64,000 nt of DNA from Lysobacterales bacterium. Its GTDB lineage: Bacteria > Pseudomonadota > Gammaproteobacteria > Xanthomonadales > BPKI01. The first letter of the stretch is position 1; every line of letters begins with the position of its first letter. Below, piece after piece: positions 10,860-19,449 of this stretch. The translations under genes and the position numbers were made by a program. Under the pieces are notes generated by a model. The model did no database searches and had not been told where the DNA came from. It was given only the letters and a program-made list of their open reading frames with translations. The stretch covers positions 1,240,001-1,304,000 of the forward strand of contig BPKI01000001.1 of assembly GCA_026005055.1 (NCBI GenBank), in the 5' to 3' direction.

Positions 10860-13800
10860 GCGGCACCTCCCGCAGATTGGGGCACGACGAAGATCACCGC
10901 GACCGGGAAGGTACGCTCCACGAAACCAGCGTACCGGGCTTCGATGGCTCGTATCTCCGTGTCCCGCTCTGCGGGGATGCGCGCGAGGCGTGCTTCCAGC
11001 GCGGCGATGTCACGCCGCAGCTGCGTGCGCTCGTCCTCGGTGAAGAGCGAGAGCTGCTCGGGCTGCTGACCCTTTTCCAGTTCGCTTCGGATCGCTCGCT
11101 CCAGCTCGTCGAGCACCGTGCGGATGTCTTCGATTTCCTTGCGCTTGCGGTTCTCGAGGGTGTTGGTCAGATGGCGCAGGCGTTCCTTGGAGCGGGCGTC
11201 GACGGCCCCGAGGATGGCCTCGCGGTGGCGGTCGAAGCGGGCGCGGAGCGCGTCGAAGAGGGGGGGCGCCGCGGTGATCGGCTTGCCCTCGTCCAGCCAC
11301 TGCTGAACGAGGGTGACCCTCTCTTCGCGGCGGAAAGACTGATCACGCAGGTGGCCGCCGGAGACGGTGAGTTCCTCGTGCAAACGGTGATGGTTGCCAC
11401 CGGTGATGACCAGCCGCGAGACGACCACCACGGCCGGACCGTCGAGCAGCGCGTCGGGCACGCTGCGGACGGTGACGCGGTGAAGCTTCTTGACGTCGTC
11501 GCGGGCCCAGATCTCGGCGCGCAGCAGGCGCAGGCACATCTGCACCAGGCGATGGTTCAGGTGGACGAGCACCACGTCGTCGCGGCCGCTGGCGACGGCG
11601 TGGTCGAAGGTGATGGGGCGGATCTTCTGCGTGAGGGGATGGCGCAGTCCTTCCAGGCAGCGCGCCCAGGATCCCGATAGGGCGGGCATGCGAAAGACGG
11701 TGCCGGGCGGCGCGCCTGGCAAGTCGACGGGTTGCAAGGGAGGTCGACCGGCCAGGGCAAGGCCGGTCTTCACCGCCATCAGGATGTGCTGGGGGTCGAG
11801 GTGGAAGTCCTGTTTGGTGGCCAGCAGCCGCTCGTGCAGCTTGGCGACGCGCTCCTTCAGCTCGCGTTCGGCCCGGACGAACCGCCTGGCCCGAGCGATC
11901 CGCGCCTCGGCCATGCGGGTGTCGAGTTCCTTCAGCGAGCCTTCGATGAGGCTGGACATCTGCGGCGCGATGATCGGATTGACGCTGCCCATGTCGGTGC
12001 GCATCGACTCCAGCTTGCGTAGCGCCCGCAGGATGTCCTCGGCATGGCCGCCGACCGAGGAGCCTCCAACATCCCCGCCATCGACGGGGTGCCAGATCAG
12101 CACCTCCTTCTCGCGTTGGCCGTGGCGGTCGATGCGGCCGTTGCGCTGCTCCATCACGTTGGGGTTGTAGGGGATCTCCAGGTGGATGAGCATGTTGCAG
12201 TGGTTCTGCAAGTCGATGCCCTCGGAGGCCGCGTCGGTGGCGAGCAGGATTCGGACGGGGGAGTCCTTGGGGGAGGCCTGGAACGCTGCCTTGATGGGTT
12301 CGCGCTCCTCCTGGGAGAGACCGCCGTGCAGCAGCGCGAGGCGCTCACTGCCGAAGCCATGGCTGGCGAGGATCCGATGCATCCACTCGTGCGTCGTGCG
12401 GTACTCGGTGAACAGGATCACCCGGCGGGCGTTCCATTCGCCGTTCGGCCCTTTGAGGTGTTGTTCCAGCCACTCGAGGATGGCGCGGGCCTTGGAATCG
12501 ACCTGGTTCTTGGCGCGCTGGGCCCACGATCTCAGTTCGTCGAGCAGCGCGCGCTGCTCCGCCGTGAGTGGCGGCGCGCGGCGCGTGGCTACCTCGATGG
12601 CCTCGGCCTGGGCGTTCTCGACCTCCCGGTCGTCGGCATAGTCCTCCTCGACTTTCAGGATGGCCTTGTGCAGGATGCGTTCGGCCATACGGTCCCACTT
12701 CTCGGGACGCGCCTCGGAGAGGGAGTTGGCGTGCTTCTCCAGGGTGGCGGCGAACGCGGCCGGAGACGAGAGCAAACGTTTCTTGAGCAACCGGTTGACG
12801 AATGTCGTGCCGAGGCCGTTGCCGGCCCGTTCGGCGTCCTTCTCACGGCTGGCACAGTAGTCGCTCAGCTTGCGGTGGATCTCACGCTCTTCCGGTGTGT
12901 AGTGGATCGGCAGCACCTGTAGGTTACGCCGCGGGTAGAGAGGGTTGCCCTGCGCATCGACGAGATCGCTCTTCAAGCGACGGATCATGACCTGGCTCAG
13001 GCGCTTCTCGTCCGGGAGGATGTTGCGTGCGAAACGCTGGTCGTCCAGCAACTCCAGAAGCGAGGTGAACGACTCGGTGTACCCGTTGTGGGGTGTGGCG
13101 GTCAGGAACAGGCGGTGCTCGAAGTGCGGGGCGATGGTCCGTATGAAGCGCGTGCGCTGGCTCTCCAGCGCGTAGTGCGCGCCCGCGGCGGGCGCGACGT
13201 TGTGCGCCTCGTCCACCACCAACAGATCGAACTTGCGCGGATGGCCGACATGGGGCGGGAGCACGTCGCGCATGGCACGCAGCCCCTCGCCGCCCTTGGC
13301 CCAATCCATCGACGTGATGAGACGCGGATACGACGTCCAAGGGTTGGCGTGGATGCCGCGCTCGCGCCGCAACCGTTTGACGTACTCCGTGTCCACCACC
13401 CGGAATTCGAGACCGAACTTATCCAGCATCTCGACACGCCACTTCTCCTGCAGCGAAGCTGGGCAGACGACGAGGACGGTGCGGGCGCGGTGCCGCAATA
13501 GGAGCTCCTGGATGACCAGCCCGGCCTCGATGGTCTTGCCGAGACCGACGTCGTCGGCGATGAGCAGGTTGACGCGGGCCATGTCGATGGCTCGCACCAA
13601 AGGATCGAGCTGGAAGTCTTCGATGCTGACACCGCTGCGGAACGGAGCCTGGAGGAACCCGCGGTCGGCGTTGGTGGCCGTACCCCAGCGCACGGCGTCG
13701 AGGAAGGCGTCGAGTGTGGTCGCGTCATCCTGTCCGGTGATGGATGGCAATCCCGCCCGCTCGATGACCTGAGCACCGGGTTCGATCTCCCAGATGACTT

Positions 13801-13990
13801 CGAGCTCCTCGCCGAGGCCGTCCTCGTCGATCGACGATAGTGTCACGCAGTTCTGTGGTCTTCCCGTCGAATTCGACGAGACGACGTCGGCGACGATCCA
13901 CTGACGACGTCGCACTTCGATCAACTGGCCGGGCTCCGGAACAGTCGCATGGACGAAACATGTGCCATTGGACGGTGGCTTGAGGCTCAT
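10856..13990 (-). CDS. drmD: SNF2-family helicase, DISARM DrmD-like
   Basis: A 1,044-residue SF2 helicase/ATPase with all core motifs. Walker A is LIADDVGLGKT at residues 143-153, Walker B is VVDEAHN around residue 265, and the helicase C-terminal domain contains LLATDAASEGIDLQNH and NGRIDRHGQ. A coiled-coil-rich C-terminus follows. The length, the N-terminal MSLKPPSNGTCFVHATVPEP region and the direct overlap with an Eco57I-type methylase fit DrmD of class 1 DISARM, an anti-phage system. The start overlaps the vsr stop by 4 bp. The gene itself looks intact, although its partner methylase is broken and drmA/B/C are absent. Confidence 0.85.
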   Translation of the reverse strand: MSLKPPSNGTCFVHATVPEPGQLIEVRRRQWIVADVVSSNSTGRPQNCVTLSSIDEDGLGEELEVIWEIEPGAQVIERAGLPSITGQDDATTLDAFLDAVRWGTATNADRGFLQAPFRSGVSIEDFQLDPLVRAIDMARVNLLIADDVGLGKTIEAGLVIQELLLRHRARTVLVVCPASLQEKWRVEMLDKFGLEFRVVDTEYVKRLRRERGIHANPWTSYPRLITSMDWAKGGEGLRAMRDVLPPHVGHPRKFDLLVVDEAHNVAPAAGAHYALESQRTRFIRTIAPHFEHRLFLTATPHNGYTESFTSLLELLDDQRFARNILPDEKRLSQVMIRRLKSDLVDAQGNPLYPRRNLQVLPIHYTPEEREIHRKLSDYCASREKDAERAGNGLGTTFVNRLLKKRLLSSPAAFAATLEKHANSLSEARPEKWDRMAERILHKAILKVEEDYADDREVENAQAEAIEVATRRAPPLTAEQRALLDELRSWAQRAKNQVDSKARAILEWLEQHLKGPNGEWNARRVILFTEYRTTHEWMHRILASHGFGSERLALLHGGLSQEEREPIKAAFQASPKDSPVRILLATDAASEGIDLQNHCNMLIHLEIPYNPNVMEQRNGRIDRHGQREKEVLIWHPVDGGDVGGSSVGGHAEDILRALRKLESMRTDMGSVNPIIAPQMSSLIEGSLKELDTRMAEARIARARRFVRAERELKERVAKLHERLLATKQDFHLDPQHILMAVKTGLALAGRPPLQPVDLPGAPPGTVFRMPALSGSWARCLEGLRHPLTQKIRPITFDHAVASGRDDVVLVHLNHRLVQMCLRLLRAEIWARDDVKKLHRVTVRSVPDALLDGPAVVVVSRLVITGGNHHRLHEELTVSGGHLRDQSFRREERVTLVQQWLDEGKPITAAPPLFDALRARFDRHREAILGAVDARSKERLRHLTNTLENRKRKEIEDIRTVLDELERAIRSELEKGQQPEQLSLFTEDERTQLRRDIAALEARLARIPAERDTEIRAIEARYAGFVERTFPVAVIFVVPQSAGGAA

Positions 13991-14415
13991 GAGGCTCTTT
14001 CCTTCCGTGCCATCACGCGGTCGTAGATGCGGCGGGCGACCTCGGTCGGATCTTCATGAGACCAGACGCGAATCACTTCCCAACCGAGTTCGCGCAGGCG
14101 CCGGGTGGTGTCGGCATCGCGCGCTCGGTTGGCTTCGATCTTGGCGCGCCAGAATCCGGCGTTTTCCTTTGGCCAGGTGGCGTGGAGTGGACACCCATGC
14201 CAGAAACATCCATCGACGAAAACCGCCACGCGCGCGCCGATGAACACGATGTCGGCGACTCGTCGTGGCTTTCTGGACAGTGGCACTTGCAAGCGGTAGC
14301 GAAGGCCCAGGGCATGCAGGGCCCGTCGCAATTCGATCTCGACGTCCGTTCCTCGCTGGCGCACGCGCGCCATGCGGCGGCTGGCTTCAGGCGATGAGGG
14401 GCTCACGCTTGGCAT
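13987..14415 (-). CDS. vsr: Very short patch repair endonuclease (Vsr)
   Basis: A 142-residue nuclease that nicks 5' of the T in T:G mismatches made when 5-methylcytosine deaminates, protecting sites methylated by the adjacent cytosine methylase. The family motifs are complete: an RGTDVEIELRRALHALGLRYRLQ opening with the metal-binding region, VADIVFIGARVAVFVDGCFWHGC in the core, then WPKENAGFWRAKIEAN and a VWSHE tail. ATG 14415 has a GAGGGAG ribosome site and lies inside the end of dcm (29-bp overlap), as dcm and vsr overlap in E. coli. An in-frame ATG at 14433 is less likely. Confidence 0.93.
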   Translation of the reverse strand: MPSVSPSSPEASRRMARVRQRGTDVEIELRRALHALGLRYRLQVPLSRKPRRVADIVFIGARVAVFVDGCFWHGCPLHATWPKENAGFWRAKIEANRARDADTTRRLRELGWEVIRVWSHEDPTEVARRIYDRVMARKERAS

Positions 14416-15505
14416 TTCGCTCCCTCTCGGCAACGGACCGGGCGGTCTCGTCGTCCGTCTTCGTCTCGGGCACGACGGCGAGATGCCGCAGGATGCTCCG
14501 GCCGATGATCCTCCCCAAAGTGACGGGCACCGCGTTGCCGATCATGCGGCCCAAGCTCTTGAAGTGGATCGGCGCACCATCCGGGACGAAGGAATAGTCT
14601 TCCGGGAAACCTTGCAGGATCGCTCCTTCGCGCAGCGACAGCGCCCGATCCTGCTCGGGGTGTCCGAAACGACCGTTGCCGAAACCGTAGAACTGGGCGG
14701 TGAGGGTCGGGGCGGGCTCGTCCCAAACCATACGGCCATAGACACCCGGATATGTCCGGCCGCTATCACGCCGGTGGCATTCCGCAATCAAACGTTTGGG
14801 CCAATCCCTCCAAGTCCCGCCGGGACGAGATGCGCGGATGCGTTGGAGGTTGAGCTCGGAAAGCTTGGACGCCGTGTGTAGCGGATCGGAAGGCAGAGTG
14901 CCGCCCGCCGGTATCGGCGGAAGCTTCCCGATCGCTTCGCGCACGGTTTGGGGTCGCTCATGGGTGCGCTGGATCAACTCGATCGGCCCGATGCGCGACG
15001 CGAGCAACACCATCCTGCGTCGGCGTTGTGGCAAACCGTAGTCGGAGCAGTCGACGACACCGTGCCAGACTCGATACCCGTACTCCCCCAAGGCAGTGAC
15101 GAAGTCGTGGTACACCGCGTGTTTCTCCACCGGCGGCACGTTCTCCATGGTGACGAGATCGGGACGAACGGCTTTGACCAGGCGTGCGAACTCGTACAGC
15201 AGTGCCCATCGTGGACTTCCCACCGTGTCGTAGCGTTGGGCATAGGTCGAGAACGGCTGACAAGGCGGGCATCCGGCGAGGATGCGAACGTCCGCGTCCC
15301 CGAAGAGATCCTTCAGAACCGCTGGCTTCGTCCTCGAAACGTCTTCCTCGATGAACCGCGCGCCGTTGTTCGTTTCGAACGGATGGCGGCAAGCCGGATC
15401 GACGTCGATGCCGGCCACGACCGGCACGCCTTCCGAGATCAAGCCGTGTGTGAGCCCTCCCGCCCCACAGAACAAATCGATGCAGGCCAACTTGGTCATT
15501 CTCAT
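14387..15505 (-). CDS. dcm: C5 DNA cytosine methyltransferase (Dcm family)
   Basis: A 372-residue m5C methylase. Motif I is DLFCGAGGLTHGL (residues 10-22), motif IV with the catalytic Cys is GCPPCQPFS (about 78-86), motif VI is ENVP, motif VIII is QRRRRMVLL, and motif X is GNAVPVTLGRII. The target-recognition region between VIII and IX is short. Position 15505 gives MRMTK; ATG at 15499 (MTKLACID) is an equally good start. It overlaps vsr and heads the four-gene overlapping operon dcm-vsr-drmD-drmMI. It is the likely host-protection partner of this defence cluster. The recognition sequence cannot be deduced from sequence alone. Confidence 0.94.
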   Translation of the reverse strand: MRMTKLACIDLFCGAGGLTHGLISEGVPVVAGIDVDPACRHPFETNNGARFIEEDVSRTKPAVLKDLFGDADVRILAGCPPCQPFSTYAQRYDTVGSPRWALLYEFARLVKAVRPDLVTMENVPPVEKHAVYHDFVTALGEYGYRVWHGVVDCSDYGLPQRRRRMVLLASRIGPIELIQRTHERPQTVREAIGKLPPIPAGGTLPSDPLHTASKLSELNLQRIRASRPGGTWRDWPKRLIAECHRRDSGRTYPGVYGRMVWDEPAPTLTAQFYGFGNGRFGHPEQDRALSLREGAILQGFPEDYSFVPDGAPIHFKSLGRMIGNAVPVTLGRIIGRSILRHLAVVPETKTDDETARSVAERERNAKREPLIA

Positions 15506-15556
15506 CTCCTGGCGACGTCGGTCCTGGCGAACTGGGCACTTCGATCCCCGACGCAG

Positions 15557-15791
15557 TCACTGACGATCTGCCGCGCCGACTAACTCCGATGCCTGGTCGG
15601 AGCACTGCCAATCGTAGAGCTCGTCGGCCCTCGAACTTCCAAAACCGCGTAGCCCTGTACGTCGGCATGTACCTTTTCGAAATCCACGCGAAGTAACCAT
15701 CCCTGGTGACGGCGAGGTCCTCGGCGACGTTTTCGACGGACGACCCAAGATCGGCCATGAAGCTTTCCATCGCGTGGACTGCAGTATTCAT
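15557..15791 (-). pseudogene. Excisionase-like HTH_17 regulator, frameshifted, upstream of dcm
   Basis: Two frames together give one small DNA-binding protein. The first reads MESFMADLGSSVENVAEDLAV and continues WISKRYMPTYRATRFWKF, which aligns by eye with the excisionase/HTH_17 pattern (VAEhLgVs, WIerkglPahRvGrlWKF). It then goes out of frame near 15650. The neighbouring frame supplies the expected tail RADELYDWQCSDQASELVGA and a stop at 15557-15559. One gained or lost base in the GAGGGCCGA stretch explains this. Starts at 15791 or 15770 are possible. Genes of this type precede many restriction-modification operons. Here it sits 51 bp before dcm, so operon control may be lost. Confidence 0.7.
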
Positions 15792-15895
15792 GTTGTCACG
15801 GGATGTGGGCCGGATAAACACGATCCATGCCGTTTGAGGAGGATCCGAGCAATCCGCCGATCGCTCGTTTTTCCCCGGCTCCGAGGCCAAAGTCA

Positions 15896-16661
15896 CATCC
15901 AGCGCGAGCAGCGTCTTGAGAGTGCCCACCTCTCGCACGGTGGCACGCTGACCGTTCCATTCGATTCGGTCGCCTTCGCGCAGCCAGTCGCGCACGTACA
16001 CGCCGCTGACGATCTCGCTCGACAACCCGCGCGTGCCAAGCCCCAGCGACAAGGCCACGGCCACGCCAAGGGCGGCAAGCGCGATGCTGATGACCTCCTG
16101 CAAGAGCACGATGCGGATATCCAGCTGATCGACGGCCATCAGCGCCACCAGCGCCGCGAGCACGCCCATCGTGATGCGGCCCAGGGTGGGCGCATACTCG
16201 AACCCCGCATTGTCCGCAGCGCGGCGCACCAGCCCGGCCAGCCAGCTCGCCGCCATCAGGCTCAGTAGCAGCACGGCCGTAGCGGCGACGAACTTGGGTA
16301 AAAACAGCATCACCTGTGCCACGGCCTGACCGGCCGCAGCCAGCCCCAAAGCATCGGCAGCGGAGATCGCGAAGGCCAGCAGGATGAAGGCGAACGCCAC
16401 CGAGCCGATGAGCGCCGACAGCGGCCGCTCCAGGCCCCATTGACGGGTGAACGCGGCTAGTCCAGAGCTTTCCGCGAGCCGATCCGCTCCCAGGCGTGCC
16501 AGTACCCGGCGTGTAATGGTGGCGGCGGTCTTGCCCAGCACATAGCCGGCCAACAACAACACCACGGCCCCGACCAGATTCGGGGCGAGCACGGCCAGAC
16601 GTTGTTACAGGGCAATCAATGGATCACTCATCCAGGCAAAAGTCTGGTTCATCGTTTCCAT
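15896..16661 (-). pseudogene. MscS-type mechanosensitive channel, internal stop and lost 3' end
   Basis: ATG 16661 follows a strong AAAGGAGA ribosome site and reads METMNQTFAWMSDPLIAL, then a TAA at 16605-16607. The same frame continues without a shift as QRLAVLAPNLVGAVVLLLAG with several membrane helices and the MscS pore-like segment (ALAALGVAVALSLGLGTRG), then the start of the beta domain (LREGDRIEWNGQRATVREVG). Homology ends at about 15896 (LLALD), where the DISARM-operon upstream sequence begins. The gene thus has both a nonsense codon and a truncated 3' end. Re-initiation at GTG 16592 could make a short membrane protein, but not a normal channel. Confidence 0.75.
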
Positions 16662-16907
16662 GGTCGTCTCCTTTCGGGAATGGAACGGAGTGGAAGGGTG
16701 TAACCAGCGGTCCCAACGCACCGCCGCGGGGGCGAACAGGCGCGCCAGAGCCAACCAGATGCGGCCCAGCAAATGGGTCAGCACGTGACGTGCCGCCAGG
16801 CGGCGGCGCGCGCGCCGCAACACGGGGGCGAGATCAGGCGGCGGCAGGGCGTCGGACCGAAAGGCCGCCGCCAGCGCCGCCTCGAGACGTTGGGTGGATT
16901 CAGACAT
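16661..16907 (-). CDS. Small Arg-rich hypothetical protein upstream of the mscS remnant
   Basis: From ATG 16907 the frame reads MSESTQRLEAALAAAFRSDA, then a strongly basic RRARRRLAARHV segment and one hydrophobic stretch (IWLALARLFAPAAVRW). I do not recognise a family. The frame has no stop before the mscS start and runs through it in phase to the TAA at 16605, so its true C-terminus is unclear. Either it is a separate ~80-residue gene whose stop was lost, or the two were one longer gene. It shares strand and spacing with the mscS remnant and probably its transcript. Confidence 0.45.
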
Positions 16908-17360
16908 GCAGACTCCTCGTTTTCATCTTTGTGTGATTAGACGGATGGGTGGCAGCGAAAGTCACACCTCGTGCCAGATGCGCTGGCCCACGCCGGCGTC
17001 AGGCGCGAAGTGGCCGGGTTCCCGCGAAAGGGGGGGCGATCCGTATCGACGGAGGACCATCGGCGATCAACGATCGCGAGCGGTCGTGGGCGTGCGGCCG
17101 GAGATGGTCAACTGGGCGTCTGTTCGCTCGAGGATTGCCTATGTCGTTACGATGGACACCGATGGCCGTGACGCACGTACAAAGCGTTGGCGCACAAGGC
17201 CGCCTACGTGTGCTTGCGCGAAGAAGTTGGCGCGGATTTCGAGAGAACGGAGAGCAGAAGAGAGTCGAACAGGGCGACTTCAGAACGGCGGGTCGCCACG
17301 GCGTGGCGCACGCAGAACGGCCCGCAGCCCCGCGTGGCTTCGCGTAATGTCAAAAGCAAA
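16908..17360. other. No recognisable gene (island edge next to tRNA-Phe)
   Basis: About 450 bp between the mscS-linked genes and the tRNA-Phe terminator. Open frames exist on the plus strand because of high GC, but none shows a known domain, a ribosome site or protein-like composition. By position it is the junction between the accessory region and the chromosome. I saw no integrase gene or remnant in it and no copy of the tRNA 3' end. Confidence 0.5.
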
Positions 17361-17386
17361 ACGCCCAACCGGAGACGATTGGGCGT
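17361..17386 (-). terminator. Rho-independent terminator of tRNA-Phe
   Basis: A perfect 8-bp stem (ACGCCCAA at 17361-17368 with TTGGGCGT at 17379-17386) and a 10-nt loop are followed on the minus strand by a T-rich tract (TTTGCTTTTG). It lies 7 bp beyond the tRNA 3' end, in the right orientation to end its transcript. Confidence 0.88.
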
Positions 17387-17393
17387 GGACGGT

Positions 17394-17469
<76 letters not shown>

Positions 17470-17660
17470 AGTCTTGCCGCGGAAAGCCTGCTATTGAAAC
17501 GGGCGCGGGAGGCGCCGTCAAGCCGCGCGGCGGGGCCTGCCCGGCGATGGCGAGGCGGAGGCGAGGCCGCGCGTCTTGCGTGAGCGATTTACCCGCCGCC
17601 GTGCTCGCGGATCGCGGGGCGCTCGCGACGAGGCTTGAGGAGCGGAGGCGAGGGCCGATT

Positions 17661-18209
17661 TCACGGGCCGCTTGCGGCTTTGAGCGGGAGGTCCACCAAG
17701 ACCCGGACCTTGCGGCCGATGAGGCTTTCGTCTCGCCAGTCGGCATCATCGCCCAGGCCGAAGGCGAAACGGTCGAGCTCGACCTCGGCGAGGATGCGGG
17801 CGCCGCCCTCGCTCGCCTCGACGAAGCGGAAGGGAAAGGGGAAGGCGACGGTGCGGCCGCGCAAGGTGAGCGTGGCGGAGGCGACATAGCGATCCTCGCC
17901 CTCCCGGCGCATGCCTTCGGCGACGAAGCGAGCCTTGGGTTCGCGGGCGACGTCGAAGAAAGCGGGGCCGAGCAGGACTTCGTCGCGCTCGGCGCTTCGG
18001 GTGTCCGCCGAGCCGAGGTCGACCTCGACCTCGAAGCGCCCGGCGCTCGGCTCGCTCGGATCGAAGCGGATGGTGGCTTCGAAGCGGCGGAAGCGGCCGG
18101 TGAAGCGCGCACCCTGCTGCGTGCCTTCGAAGCGAAGGCTCTCCGGCGTGGGCTCGGGCCGCCACTCGGCGGCGGGGAGGGCGAGGAGGAGGGCGAGGAG
18201 GGCGGTCAT
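17661..18209 (-). CDS. YceI-family periplasmic lipid-binding-like protein (first copy)
   Basis: A 182-residue secreted protein with a short signal peptide (MTALLALLLALPAAEW) and the YceI beta-barrel (lipocalin-like) pattern: GTQQGARFTGRFRRFEATIRFD, DLGSADTRSAERDE, FFDVAREPKARFVAEGM, then an LIGRKVRVLVDL end. Known YceI proteins bind isoprenoid or amphiphilic ligands, and many are linked to cytochrome b561 genes. Here it is the last gene of the operon, 36 bp after the b561 gene, with a second divergent YceI upstream. Confidence 0.9.
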   Translation of the reverse strand: MTALLALLLALPAAEWRPEPTPESLRFEGTQQGARFTGRFRRFEATIRFDPSEPSAGRFEVEVDLGSADTRSAERDEVLLGPAFFDVAREPKARFVAEGMRREGEDRYVASATLTLRGRTVAFPFPFRFVEASEGGARILAEVELDRFAFGLGDDADWRDESLIGRKVRVLVDLPLKAASGP

Positions 18210-18245
18210 GGCAGGGAAGCGAACATCGAGGAGCGATCGGGGCGA

Positions 18246-18809
18246 TCAGGGCCGTGGGCGGGCAGGGCCTAAGCCGAGCATGTTGCGAAGCACGTGATCG
18301 CGGTCGTGGAGATGATGTTTCAACGCGGCGGAGGCATGGACGAGGGCGATGAGCAGCAGCAGCCAATAGAGCGCTTCGTGCACCTCGCCGGCGAGGGCCC
18401 GTAGGCCGGGGTCTGGTGCGGCAATGGCGGGCAGCTCGATGAGGCCGAACCAGACGAGCGGGAAGTTGGCCGCGGAGTTCATCACCCAGCCGGAAAGCGG
18501 GATGGCGATGAGCAGGAGATAAAGCAGGCCGTGCGAGGCGTGGGCGGCGATCCTCTGCCAGCGCGGCATCGGGGGCAGGGCGGGGCGCGGATTGAGCAGG
18601 CGCCAGAGGAGGCGGAACAGCACCAGGGCGAGCAAGCTGATCCCGAGCGATTTGTGCAGAGCGTAAAGCTGCACCTTCTCGGCGCCGATCGGCAGGCTGG
18701 TCATGTAAAGCCCGAGCCCGCCCATGAACAGGATGGCGAGCACGGTGAGCCAGTGGATGAGGATGCTCACCAGTCCCCAACGTTCGCGGCTGTCACGGAT
18801 GGGGGGCAT
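18246..18809 (-). CDS. Cytochrome b561-family membrane protein
   Basis: A 187-residue protein with four hydrophobic helices and the haem-ligand histidines expected for the bacterial b561/CybB family (SILIHWLTVLAI, LYALHKSLGIS, IAAHASHGLLY, LVHASAALKHH). It probably moves electrons between ubiquinol and a periplasmic acceptor. It overlaps the start-proximal YceI gene by 17 bp (18793-18809) and is followed by another YceI, a YceI-b561-YceI unit. The partners may share a lipophilic redox ligand; that is inference. Confidence 0.9.
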   Translation of the reverse strand: MPPIRDSRERWGLVSILIHWLTVLAILFMGGLGLYMTSLPIGAEKVQLYALHKSLGISLLALVLFRLLWRLLNPRPALPPMPRWQRIAAHASHGLLYLLLIAIPLSGWVMNSAANFPLVWFGLIELPAIAAPDPGLRALAGEVHEALYWLLLLIALVHASAALKHHLHDRDHVLRNMLGLGPARPRP

Positions 18810-19449
18810 GGGCCTGATCCTTCGGGGCTTGCGGTTGGCAGGGCGGATCGCGAAGGGCGCGCGGCGGCTCCCTCAACGCCTCGACCTCGATGATCAGCTC
18901 CACCTCGTCACCGATTTGTCGCGGCAAGGCATCCATGCCGAAGGCGCGGCGCGAGAGGCGGCCGCGCGCCGAGAAGCCGACGGCGCGACGGCCGGCGTAA
19001 GGGTTGTAGCCGATGCGGTTGAGCCGCACTTGGAGTTCGACCGGCGCATCGCGCCCGCGCAGGCGCAAGAGCCCGCGGAGGATGCCCTCGCGCTCGCCGG
19101 TGCGCTCGAGCCAAAGGCCCTGGAACTCGATCCAGGGATATTCGGCAGCGGCGAAAAAATCGCTGCGCTGCATGCGCTCGTCCCAGCGCGCATCGCCGAA
19201 GCCGATGCGCTGAACCGGAATGCGCACCGTCGCGCAACTGCGGCTCCAATCCTCGGGGTCGAAGACCAGGGCGCCTTCGCTGCCGTAGGCGCGGCCGCTC
19301 GCTCGGGAAAAACCCAAGTGATCGACGAAGAATGTGATCTGGGTGTGCACCGGATCGAGGCGATAGACCGCCGGGCGCGCGAAGAGCCCCTCCACCGCGG
19401 CGAGCAGGCCGGCGAGGATCGCCGCAGCTTGGATCGCGTATCGGCTCAC
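18793..19449 (-). CDS. YceI-family protein (second, divergent copy)
   Basis: From GTG 19449 a 218-residue protein with a signal/anchor helix (IQAAAILAGLLAAVEGLFA) and the YceI pattern: YRLDPVHTQITFFVDHLGFSR, GALVFDPEDW, RSDFFAAAEYPWIEFQ, and DEVELIIEVEAL. It ends in a His/Pro-rich tail (PPCQPQAPKDQAHAPHP). It is clearly diverged from the copy at 17661. A frame upstream ends with a GTGA overlap at this start, which supports GTG 19449. It is the first secure gene of the YceI-b561-YceI operon. Confidence 0.88.
   Translation of the reverse strand: MSRYAIQAAAILAGLLAAVEGLFARPAVYRLDPVHTQITFFVDHLGFSRASGRAYGSEGALVFDPEDWSRSCATVRIPVQRIGFGDARWDERMQRSDFFAAAEYPWIEFQGLWLERTGEREGILRGLLRLRGRDAPVELQVRLNRIGYNPYAGRRAVGFSARGRLSRRAFGMDALPRQIGDEVELIIEVEALREPPRALRDPPCQPQAPKDQAHAPHP

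Noticed and set aside
14958-16592. A single 544-residue minus-strand frame read as one protein
   Set aside because: It is a mosaic: MscS remnant, HTH_17 fragment, then an out-of-frame reading of dcm. No single protein of this kind is plausible.
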